From assembly GCA_947489925.1 (NCBI GenBank), contig CANLFK010000144.1, forward strand, positions 1 to 5,381: a stretch of 5,381 nt of DNA, in the 5' to 3' direction. Below, piece by piece: positions 1 through 5,381 of this stretch (its first letter is position 1; each line of letters starts with the position of its first letter). Below the pieces are notes generated by a model. The model was not told the DNA's origin and ran no database searches. It saw only the letters and a list, made by a program, of their open reading frames with translations. Made by a program: the position numbers and the translations under genes. The DNA is from Candidatus Caenarcanales bacterium (GTDB lineage Bacteria; Cyanobacteriota; Vampirovibrionia; Caenarcaniphilales; Caenarcanaceae).

Positions 1-3000
1 TTAGTTATGTTTCCTTATCCCAGCGGTGATTTGCATATGGGACATGCCAGAGTTTATACAATTTCAGATGTCATTTCTCGCTATAAAAGAATGACTGGCT
101 ATCAAGTTTTAAATCCAATGGGTTTTGATGCTTTTGGACTGCCAGCTGAAAATGCCGCTATCGAAAGAGGAATACACCCCGCTGACTGGACCGAAAAAAA
201 TATTGAGCGAATGCGTGAACAATTAGTCAAAATGGGTACTAGTTATGATTGGAAGAGAGAGCTTATTTCTTGCAAGCCTGAATATTATAAATGGACTCAA
301 TATTTGTTTTTGAAGTTTTATGAAAAAGGCTTGGCTTACAAAAAGGAATCACCTGTTAATTGGTGTGAAGACTGTGAAACTGTTTTGGCAAATGAACAAG
401 TTGAAAATGGTTATTGTTGGCGGCATTCTAATACTTTGGTGCAAAAAAAGAATTTGTCGCAGTGGTTTTTGAAAATTACTGATTATGCCGAAGAATTGCT
501 CCAAGACTTGCAAAAGCTGACTAAATGGCCAGAACAAGTTAAAACTATGCAAGCAAATTGGATTGGTAAGTCCGAAGGAGCGGAAATTGACTTTGAAATT
601 GAAAATTCATCCGAAAAAATTACTGTTTACACAACTAGATTAGATACAGTTTTTGGTGTAAGTTATTTGGTTTTAGCTCCTGAGCATCCTTTGCTTGAGA
701 AAATTGTAATCGAAAATCAAAAAGCTGAAATTCAAAATTACAAACAAAAAACCCAGCAATTAAGCGATATAGACAGACAATCTGAGGATCGGGAAAAAGC
801 AGGTGCTTTTACGGGTGTTTATGCCATTAATCCTTATAATCAGGCAAAAGTGCCAATTTGGATTGCTGATTATGTTTTATTTAATTATGGAACTGGATCG
901 GTTATGGGAGTTCCAGCACATGATTTGAGAGACTTTAAATTTGCCCAAAAGTATAATTTAAGTATTAAAAAGGTTATTAGTAATTATAAATTAAATTCAA
1001 ATATTAAAATCGAGAAATTAAAAGCGACTGATGATTTAACTGAAGCAAAAAAGATTTTGGAAGAATATTTTGATTTTAGAGAAAAAGCTGGCATTAAAGT
1101 TTCGGTAGCAAATAAGCCTTTTGATGAATTAATTAAAGAATTTTTAGCTGAAAAAAATGGCTTTTGGTTATTTAAATTAAATGAAAAAGTAATTGGCTGT
1201 GTCGCAGTGCATAAAATTGAAAATAATAATTTGGCTTGTGAAATGAAAAGGCTTTTTATCCGTCCTGAATATCAAGGAAATGGTTATGCCAAAATATTTA
1301 TGGAATTCATTGAGAGGTGGGCTTTAGAGAATAATTATACGGAAATATTTTTGGACTCTCAGCGGGTTTTGGAAACAGCTATTAAAATGTATTTGAAATT
1401 GGGCTATCAAGAAATTAAAGCTTATAATCACAATCTAGACGCCAATATTTGGATGAAAAAGAAATTAAATGCTTTTATTGATTATGGTTATTTAATTAAT
1501 TCGGGTATTTTTGATGGTTTCTCATCTGAAGAGGCAAAAGAAAAGCTGATTGATTATGGTTTTTCAAGTAATTTAATTTTTATTAATGCCTTAGACAAGC
1601 CAGAGTATAAAAAAATTGCTGAAAATTTATTAAAAGATTATGTTTTATCTTTGCTGGAACAAGGTATTGATGAAGAATTAGTAAATAAATATTTAAAAGA
1701 TGAAATTGCTGATGGAAATCATTTAACTTGGCTAGAAAGAGAGTTTGACATTAATAGAAAAGCTGGTTTCTTTATTGTGCAAGAAAAAACTAGTGGTGAA
1801 TTTATTGGTTGTATTGGAATTAGACCTTTAAAGGAGAAAGCTGGCGAATTAAAAAGATTATTTTTGAAAAAAGAATTTAGAGGTAAAGGTTATTCACAAG
1901 AAATTTTAAATTATAGTCAAGCTTGGCTTTTGAATAATTCATTTAATGAGGTTTTTTTAGATTGTCATCATAAACAATTAGCGGCAATAAATTTATATAA
2001 AAAAGTTGGTTTTCAGCTAACAGAAAGGTATAACAATAATGCAGATGATACTTTTTTCAAAAAGGTTTTAACTCAAAATTTAAATGGTAGTTTTGCTCGC
2101 AAAAAAATACAATATCGTTTGCGTGATTGGTTAATTAGTCGTCAGCGTTATTGGGGAACTCCGATACCTTTGGCTTATAAACAAAATGGTGAAATCATTG
2201 CAATTCCAGCCGAGGATTTGCCAGTAAAATTACCAAATGATTTGCCGATTGGTTTTGAAATTATAGAAGTTAATTCTAATTCGAGCTTAGAAATTGTCAA
2301 TTCAGCCAGCGAAATATTAGAAGAATATATTGAAAATTTAAAAGAAGAATTTAATTCTCAAGTCTGGCAAAACAGTAAAGGTCTGGAAGAATATTTTGTT
2401 GATAAAAACAAATTTTGGTTATTGAAAGACAAAAATAATAATCAAATAGCTGGTTGCATTGCCTTTAGAGAAGAAAATCAAAAAGCTGAAATGAAAAGAT
2501 TATTTGTTAAGCCAGCATATCGAGGCAAAAGTTTAGCCAAAAGCTTAATTAATTTTTTGGAAAGATATGCTTTTGGAGTAGGTTTTAAAGAGCTTTTTGC
2601 AGATACACATTCCAATCGTAATTCATCAGTAGAGCTTTACAAATCTTTAGGCTATCAAGAAATACCCAGATATAATGAAAACCCAGTAGCAGACATTTTC
2701 TTGAAGAAAGAATTGAGTTTAAATTTAAAGCTCTCTAATAATGATGAATGGAAATATTTTACTGATAAAAAAACTGGTGAAAATTTAATTCGGGAAACCG
2801 ACACAATGGACACTTTTATTTGTTCTAGCTGGTATTTTTTGCGTTTTGCTGATGCTTTAAATAGCGAAAAGCCTTTTGATTTTGATTTAGTAAATGAATT
2901 ATTGCCAGTAGACCAATATGTAGGCGGAATTGAGCATGCCATTTTACATTTACTTTATGCTCGGTTTTTCACTAAAGCTTTACGGGATATTGGTTTATTA

Positions 3001-3888
3001 TCTTTTGATGAGCCATTTGAGCGATTACTTAGCCAAGGAATGGTTACTATGTTTTCAGCCAAAGAAGGCAAAACCGCTAAAATGTCTAAGTCTAAAGGAA
3101 ATGTTGTCGGAATAGATGAATTTGTTAGCGAATATGGGGCTGATTCGGCTAGATTATTTATGCTTTTTGCTGGACCACCTTCCGATGAAATTGAATGGTC
3201 AGTTGAAGGAGCAAAAGGACAATTAAGATTTTTAAGCCGAATTTGGCGAATTTGTACGGGTAGCTTTGAAGGCTCAACTCCAATTAGTTTAAATACCAAC
3301 AAAATTGACTTAACTGTTGCAGAGTTACTTTTGGGTGAATATGAAAATACTGATAAGCAAATTGGCATAGCTGGCGAAAATTTATTAAAGCAAGTTCACC
3401 GCACTATTAAGTCTGTAACTGAAGATTTGCATGAAGAACGATATTCTTTTAATACGGCAATTGCCCGAATGACTGAATTAGTAAATGAAATATACAAATA
3501 CTTGCAGTCTGAAGATTTTAAATTATTATATCCAGACAGTGATTATAAAGTTTTAAGCTTTGCCATTAATTCATTGCTTAGGCTTTTATATCCTTTTGCT
3601 CCGCATATTAGCTCGGAATTATGGGAAAAACTAAGTAAAAATACAAGTGGTTTGCATGAACAAGATTGGCCAAATTTTGACCCAGCCGCTATTGTAGATA
3701 ATAATTTTGAGTTAGTAATTCAAATTAATGGCAAAAGAGTAGATTCAATTACTTGTGCCAAAAGCTTAACTAAAGAAGAACTTGAAAAATTAGCTTTAAA
3801 TAATTCCAAATTACAAACTAAATTAAAAGATCAAACAATTAAAAAAATAATATTAGTACCAAGCCGCTTAATTAATTTTGTTATTTGA
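1..3888 (+). CDS. leuS: Leucyl-tRNA synthetase with three inserted GNAT domains (5'-partial)
   Basis: Class I aminoacyl-tRNA synthetase that activates leucine with ATP and charges tRNA-Leu in the cytoplasm. Numbering here is by window codon (codon 1 = bases 1-3). The window opens inside the gene: the frame is open from base 1, and Leu-Val precede MFPYPSG as expected. The ATG at 7 is therefore internal, and roughly 35-40 N-terminal residues lie off the left edge. Visible signatures are HMGH (12-15), zinc ligands C122, C125, C139 and H142, the CP1 editing domain with TTRLDT (211-216) and GVPAHDLRD (303-311), SRQRYWG (713-719), RETDTMDTF (931-939), KMSKS (1027-1031), an anticodon-binding helical region, and a C-terminal domain ending VPSRLINFVI. 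The leucine-specific insertion before KMSKS is minimal. Three GNAT domains (about 327-490, 524-692 and 752-906) interrupt the core. Without them about 807 codons remain, normal for the family once the missing N-terminus is added. The stop is TGA. The identity is certain; the role of the inserts is unknown. Confidence 0.98.
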   Translation, partial: LVMFPYPSGDLHMGHARVYTISDVISRYKRMTGYQVLNPMGFDAFGLPAENAAIERGIHPADWTEKNIERMREQLVKMGTSYDWKRELISCKPEYYKWTQYLFLKFYEKGLAYKKESPVNWCEDCETVLANEQVENGYCWRHSNTLVQKKNLSQWFLKITDYAEELLQDLQKLTKWPEQVKTMQANWIGKSEGAEIDFEIENSSEKITVYTTRLDTVFGVSYLVLAPEHPLLEKIVIENQKAEIQNYKQKTQQLSDIDRQSEDREKAGAFTGVYAINPYNQAKVPIWIADYVLFNYGTGSVMGVPAHDLRDFKFAQKYNLSIKKVISNYKLNSNIKIEKLKATDDLTEAKKILEEYFDFREKAGIKVSVANKPFDELIKEFLAEKNGFWLFKLNEKVIGCVAVHKIENNNLACEMKRLFIRPEYQGNGYAKIFMEFIERWALENNYTEIFLDSQRVLETAIKMYLKLGYQEIKAYNHNLDANIWMKKKLNAFIDYGYLINSGIFDGFSSEEAKEKLIDYGFSSNLIFINALDKPEYKKIAENLLKDYVLSLLEQGIDEELVNKYLKDEIADGNHLTWLEREFDINRKAGFFIVQEKTSGEFIGCIGIRPLKEKAGELKRLFLKKEFRGKGYSQEILNYSQAWLLNNSFNEVFLDCHHKQLAAINLYKKVGFQLTERYNNNADDTFFKKVLTQNLNGSFARKKIQYRLRDWLISRQRYWGTPIPLAYKQNGEIIAIPAEDLPVKLPNDLPIGFEIIEVNSNSSLEIVNSASEILEEYIENLKEEFNSQVWQNSKGLEEYFVDKNKFWLLKDKNNNQIAGCIAFREENQKAEMKRLFVKPAYRGKSLAKSLINFLERYAFGVGFKELFADTHSNRNSSVELYKSLGYQEIPRYNENPVADIFLKKELSLNLKLSNNDEWKYFTDKKTGENLIRETDTMDTFICSSWYFLRFADALNSEKPFDFDLVNELLPVDQYVGGIEHAILHLLYARFFTKALRDIGLLSFDEPFERLLSQGMVTMFSAKEGKTAKMSKSKGNVVGIDEFVSEYGADSARLFMLFAGPPSDEIEWSVEGAKGQLRFLSRIWRICTGSFEGSTPISLNTNKIDLTVAELLLGEYENTDKQIGIAGENLLKQVHRTIKSVTEDLHEERYSFNTAIARMTELVNEIYKYLQSEDFKLLYPDSDYKVLSFAINSLLRLLYPFAPHISSELWEKLSKNTSGLHEQDWPNFDPAAIVDNNFELVIQINGKRVDSITCAKSLTKEELEKLALNNSKLQTKLKDQTIKKIILVPSRLINFVI
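364..426 (+). other. LeuRS zinc-binding module (CxxC...CxxH)
   Basis: This segment encodes the zinc knuckle of LeuRS. C122-x2-C125 is followed 14 residues later by C139-x2-H142, flanking the family-typical TVLANEQV segment. The four ligands match the arrangement known from bacterial zinc-containing LeuRS. Its integrity, together with HMGH and KMSKS, argues that the synthetase core is under selection and active despite the large insertions downstream. Confidence 0.85.
979..1470 (+). other. GNAT acetyltransferase domain 1, inserted in the LeuRS CP1 editing domain
   Basis: Codons about 327-490 interrupt the editing domain between FAQKYNLSIKKVI (314-326) and AFIDYGYLINSG (491-502), which are adjacent in ordinary LeuRS. 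The insert has the full GNAT order. An N-terminal strand and helices (IKIEKLKATDDLTEAKKIL) lead into WLFKLNEKVIGCVAV (strands 2-3) and EMKRLFI (strand 4). Next comes the acetyl-CoA pyrophosphate loop Q425-G-N-G428-Y-A430, matching R/Q-x-x-G-x-G/A. IFLDS is strand 5, and MYLKLGYQEI follows with Y464 at the usual general-acid position. The end (AYNHN...IWMKKKL) resembles the PYYxNP...FMEL ending of a common family of free-standing small GNATs. The cofactor loop looks intact, so acetyl-CoA binding is plausible; the substrate is unknown. Boundaries are approximate, to within several residues. Confidence 0.9.
1570..2076 (+). other. GNAT acetyltransferase domain 2, inserted at the exit of the LeuRS editing domain
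   Basis: Codons about 524-692 lie between the LeuRS segment SSEEAKEKLIDYGF (508-521) and GSFARKKIQYRLRDW (696-710), which are close together in ordinary LeuRS. Only about 33 LeuRS residues separate this domain from GNAT domain 1. GNAT elements in order are an N-terminal strand and long helices (about 525-575), FIGCIGI (601-607), ELKRLFL, the cofactor loop R627-G-K-G630-Y-S632, VFLDC (strand 5) and NLYKKVGFQL with Y666. The domain ends RYNNN...TFFKKVL. The loop keeps the arginine and the key glycine, with serine at the last position where Gly or Ala is usual. Compared with domains 1 and 3 it has a longer N-terminal helical part and MKRLF has become LKRLF, so it may be the most diverged of the three copies. 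Its substrate is unknown. Confidence 0.88.
2254..2718 (+). other. GNAT acetyltransferase domain 3, inserted before the RETDTMDTF motif of LeuRS
   Basis: Codons about 752-906 follow AEDLPVKLPNDLPIG (737-751) and precede LSNNDEWKYFTDKKTGENL (911-929) and RETDTMDTF. In standard LeuRS this position holds a short, variable, sometimes zinc-ribbon-like segment. GNAT elements are a helical N-terminal part (761-800), FWLLKDKNNNQIAGCIAF (strands 2-3), EMKRLFV (830-836), the cofactor loop R841-G-K-S844-L-A846, LFADT (strand 5) and ELYKSLGYQEI with Y880. The end (RYNENP...IFLKKEL) is very like that of small free-standing GNATs. By hand alignment, 33 of 76 residues from EMKRLF onward match domain 1. Serine replaces the usually conserved glycine of the R-x-x-G-x-A loop, so cofactor binding may be altered or lost in this copy. 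Confidence 0.88.
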
Positions 3889-3904
3889 TTTTTGTTTGAG
3901 AATA

Positions 3905-4789
3905 TTAAAATTGAACTTTGGCTGCTGAAAAACTTTTGTCGGCACAACTAGAACTTCCTAAATCATCGGGACTTGGAGTAAAGCCAAATTCAGCTTCATA
4001 TTTTTGATTTGGATCTAATGGATTATCAGTTGGCAAAATAAAGATCTTGCTAATTGTCATGCTCGGATTTGCAGTGTCAGAGGGGTAAGCAATTAAAGTA
4101 TTAATGTATTTTTTCTCGAATAAAACCTTTCCGCCAGCCTCATAAATACGCAAGCCAATATCTTTGCGAGTATGAACATTTCCAGTATTTTGATAAGTAA
4201 TATCATATTGAATTTGGGTTTTTTCAGCTGAACCATCTTTAATATTTTGACGGCTAATTTTTATTGTTGGTACTTTTAAATCACAAGTAAATTCATGACC
4301 TTTACGCAGATAAGTACCAGCATTAATTTGTTTATTAATTGAGAGACCTAATTTTTGATTTGACTGCTCATCATTGATTATTTTACGGTCTGCTCCAATT
4401 TCTAGCATATTGAAAAATAATTTATATTCACCATCTGGATAATTAGTTGGTATGGCGGCGGCAATTCTAATTACTTTTTCTTGTTTTGGTGTCAGCGTAA
4501 ATTGCAGAGGACTAACTTTTAAATAGTTTAATATTGACTCTTCTCCTGTTTTTTTATCTTTAACTTTAATACCATTTCCTTCTGTTGCTTCCCATTCAGT
4601 CAAGCTTAATTGAATACGAGCTGGTGCATCAAAAGGATTACTTATTTTGACTGAAGTTATACCTTTACCATCTGGAGCATTAATGGGAATAATGATTGGT
4701 TCGTATAGAAATTCACTTTTAGCTGAAAAATTAAAAAAGGCAAAAGCCAAAAGTAAACTAAAAAAGAAATTTGATTTATTTATAGACAT
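3905..4789 (-). CDS. Secreted PapD-like periplasmic chaperone family protein
   Basis: This encodes 294 residues, starting ATG at 4789 and ending TAA. The N-terminus is a signal peptide: Lys5, a hydrophobic stretch at about 8-22, and probable signal peptidase I cleavage after A-K-S25. The mature protein looks like two beta-sandwich domains. The first (about 28-150) carries the PapD/FimC chaperone pattern: ISNPFDAPARIQLSLTEWE (49-67), then LKVSPLQFTLTPKQEKVIRI (90-109), then DGEYKLFFNMLEI (119-131). R108 sits in the conserved VRI strand. The second domain (about 160-294) includes YQNTGNVHTRKDIGLRIYE and two cysteines, C169 and C282, possibly a disulfide. Classical members fold pilus subunits by donor-strand complementation in the periplasm. 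No usher or pilin gene is visible here, so a pilus role is only inferred. The gene converges on leuS, with 16 bases between stops and no clear terminator hairpin. The bases before ATG (TATTAACTGTT) hold no Shine-Dalgarno sequence. A weak TATATT -10-like site lies at 4812-4817 on this strand, but no -35 was found. Confidence 0.75.
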   Translation of the reverse strand: MSINKSNFFFSLLLAFAFFNFSAKSEFLYEPIIIPINAPDGKGITSVKISNPFDAPARIQLSLTEWEATEGNGIKVKDKKTGEESILNYLKVSPLQFTLTPKQEKVIRIAAAIPTNYPDGEYKLFFNMLEIGADRKIINDEQSNQKLGLSINKQINAGTYLRKGHEFTCDLKVPTIKISRQNIKDGSAEKTQIQYDITYQNTGNVHTRKDIGLRIYEAGGKVLFEKKYINTLIAYPSDTANPSMTISKIFILPTDNPLDPNQKYEAEFGFTPSPDDLGSSSCADKSFSAAKVQF

Positions 4790-4842
4790 AACAGTTAATA
4801 AAATTGCACTTAATATAATTTTTCACATTTTTTCATTCTTGT

Positions 4843-4856
4843 CTCTCATACGAGAG
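4843..4856. repeat. Small inverted repeat CTCTC-ATAC-GAGAG
   Basis: This is a perfect 5-base inverted repeat (CTCTC / GAGAG) around a 4-base centre. It is one of the few G+C-containing patches in a very A+T-rich divergent intergenic region. It lies upstream of the minus-strand chaperone gene, about 54 bases before its start codon and outside any reading frame I accept. It could be an operator half-site pair or a short hairpin; it is too short to be sure it is not chance. It does not match the CIRCE element. Confidence 0.3.
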
Positions 4857-4890
4857 TTGTATTAATTCAATAACTTGTATTTTTATATAT

Positions 4891-4921
4891 TTTTTATTTT
4901 GATTGAAATGTTTTTATTTTG
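4891..4921. repeat. 11-base direct repeat with 20-base period
   Basis: TTTTTATTTTG occurs exactly at 4891-4901 and again at 4911-4921, offset by 20 bases, close to two helical turns. The two copies flank the candidate -35 element at 4903-4908. This could be a pair of regulator sites or an UP-element-like A+T tract for the rightward gene. The low complexity of the region makes chance a real alternative. Confidence 0.4.
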
Positions 4922-4931
4922 TTTATTAAAT
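4903..4931 (+). promoter_or_regulatory. Candidate sigma-70-type promoter for the rightward flavoprotein gene
   Basis: TTGAAA (4903-4908) and TTAAAT (4926-4931) are separated by exactly 17 bases. This would place transcription start near 4938 and give a leader of about 50 bases before the ATG at 4988. The -35 matches consensus at five of six positions and the -10 at four of six. The surrounding A+T richness makes such matches easy to find, so this is only a candidate. A second -10-like TAAAAT at 4935-4940 lacks a matching -35. Confidence 0.35.
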
Positions 4932-4987
4932 GTGTAAAATTTAAGCCATAGAGTCGTTTATGTTTTTAAAACAATTTCCTTTAAATA

Positions 4988-5381
4988 ATGCAAGAAAATC
5001 ATAAAATAATAATAATTGGAGCTGGATATGCTGGATTACAAGCTGCTATTGAATTAGAAAAAGAAAATTACAAATGTATTTTAATTGATAAAAATGATTG
5101 CCATGAATTATTGCCAGAATTACCACATAAAATTACCAAGAAAAACTTAAATACTCAAATTCCTTTTGCTGAGCTTTTAGAAAATAGATCTATTCAATTT
5201 GTCAAAGCTGAGGTTAAACAAATTAATTATCAAAGCAAAAAAGTCATTCTTAAAGATCAAACAGATTTGGACTTTGATTATTTGATTTTGGCTTTGGGTA
5301 GTCAAACCAATTATTTTAATATTCCGGGTTTAAAAGAAAATTCAATTGGTTTTATTAATACAAATCAAGTAAAAGAATTGC
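4988..5381 (+). CDS. Type II NADH dehydrogenase-like FAD/NAD(P)-binding oxidoreductase (3'-partial)
   Basis: The first 131 residues are present and the gene runs off the right edge. The N-terminus (HKIIIIGAGYAGLQAAIEL) is a Rossmann dinucleotide-binding motif, GAGYAG at 11-16. An acidic residue at the end of strand 2 (ILID34) suits FAD ribose binding. Next come HELLPELPHK (39-48), equivalent to the HxxLPL(L/Y) region of NDH-2 and related flavoproteins, then FDYLILALGSQTNYFNIPGL (96-115), the conserved substrate-domain return to the FAD fold. In NDH-2 enzymes these features support NADH:quinone oxidation at the cytoplasmic membrane face without proton pumping. Sulfide:quinone reductase and other members of the superfamily cannot be excluded without the C-terminal half. 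The ATG at 4988 is chosen because the Rossmann strand begins five residues later, as usual. The sequence before it (TTTCCTTTAAATA) has no Shine-Dalgarno. The gene is divergent from the chaperone-like gene. Confidence 0.8.
   Translation, partial: MQENHKIIIIGAGYAGLQAAIELEKENYKCILIDKNDCHELLPELPHKITKKNLNTQIPFAELLENRSIQFVKAEVKQINYQSKKVILKDQTDLDFDYLILALGSQTNYFNIPGLKENSIGFINTNQVKEL

Noticed and set aside
7..9. ATG at 7 as the start of leuS
   Set aside because: The frame is open from base 1 and the preceding Leu-Val matches the strand that normally leads into MFPYPSG. Starting here would remove the first part of the catalytic Rossmann fold, so the true start is outside the window.
349..552. Minus-strand open frame antisense to the LeuRS zinc region
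   Set aside because: It lies wholly opposite strongly conserved LeuRS coding sequence, with no recognisable protein features.
979..2718. GNAT segments as separate genes or an assembly chimera with free-standing GNAT genes
   Set aside because: No stop codon or frame change occurs at any junction. LeuRS sequence resumes at the expected residue after each insert, and base composition is similar throughout. Three independent in-frame chimeric joins are very unlikely, although read coverage would settle it.
2655..3368. Two minus-strand open frames and one short plus-strand frame within the LeuRS catalytic region
   Set aside because: They overlap conserved LeuRS motifs (RETDTMDTF through KMSKS), their translations show no domain, and no start signals are visible; they are by-products of the A+T-rich code.
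3866..3912. Bidirectional terminator between the convergent leuS and chaperone-like genes
   Set aside because: The only complementary arms are AATTTT / AAAATT with a loop of about 25 bases and no G+C stem, so no stable hairpin is supported.
4814..4819. Perfect TATAAT on the plus strand as a promoter for the rightward gene
   Set aside because: The position 17 bases upstream (ACAGTT) is not a -35 element, and the only nearby TTGCAC is 4 bases away. A TATAAT match in such A+T-rich DNA is expected by chance.
4843..4856. CIRCE-type heat-shock operator
   Set aside because: The arms are CTCTC/GAGAG with a 4-base centre, unlike the 9-base arms and 9-base spacer of CIRCE.
4647..4865. Plus-strand 72-codon frame opposite the start of the chaperone-like gene
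   Set aside because: It is mostly antisense to the signal peptide and first strands of a protein with a clear family pattern; the lysine-rich translation has no recognisable feature.

Overview
The window is a strongly A+T-rich bacterial segment (estimated by eye) with three protein-coding genes. No RNA genes, insertion sequences or CRISPR arrays were recognised. The LeuRS reading frame ends in UGA exactly where the family C-terminus ends (VPSRLINFVI), so UGA is a stop codon. This argues against UGA-recoding lineages such as Mycoplasma or Absconditabacteria/Gracilibacteria. The exported PapD-like chaperone implies a diderm cell with a periplasm. The LeuRS core reads to me like cyanobacterial-type LeuRS (GIHPADW, QWFLKITDYAEELLQDL, QANWIGKS). 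A low-GC non-photosynthetic relative of cyanobacteria (Vampirovibrionia/Melainabacteria) is one plausible host, but this is a weak inference from memory.

Layout: positions 1-3888 (+) hold leucyl-tRNA synthetase, missing only its extreme N-terminus at the left edge. It is followed tail-to-tail, after 16 bases, by a gene at 3905-4789 (-) for a secreted two-domain PapD-like (pilus chaperone family) protein. A 198-base A+T-rich divergent intergenic region (4790-4987) separates this from the start of a type II NADH dehydrogenase-like flavoprotein (4988 to the right edge, +). That region carries a candidate promoter, an 11-base direct repeat with a 20-base period and a small inverted repeat.

The outstanding feature is inside the LeuRS. 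The open frame has 1295 codons although the family is usually about 800-900 residues. The excess is three separate GNAT (Gcn5-related N-acetyltransferase) domains of about 155-170 residues each, inserted in frame at three different points of the LeuRS fold. Two lie in or at the exit of the CP1 editing domain, and one lies in the segment between the SRQRYWG motif and the RETDTMDTF motif. The three resemble one another and share an MKRLF / LKRLF, acetyl-CoA loop, LY-x2-[LV]-G-[FY] and [YR]YNxN pattern. They therefore look like copies of one ancestral GNAT. All LeuRS signature motifs (HMGH, CxxC...CxxH zinc site, editing-domain motifs, KMSKS, C-terminal domain) are intact around them, so the protein looks functional rather than broken. 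I know of no characterised LeuRS with this architecture. It is the best candidate for an undescribed system in the window, possibly coupling leucine charging or proofreading to acetyl-CoA chemistry.

The other two genes are not obviously connected to LeuRS. The chaperone-like gene and the flavoprotein gene are divergently transcribed and neither start codon has a recognisable Shine-Dalgarno sequence.
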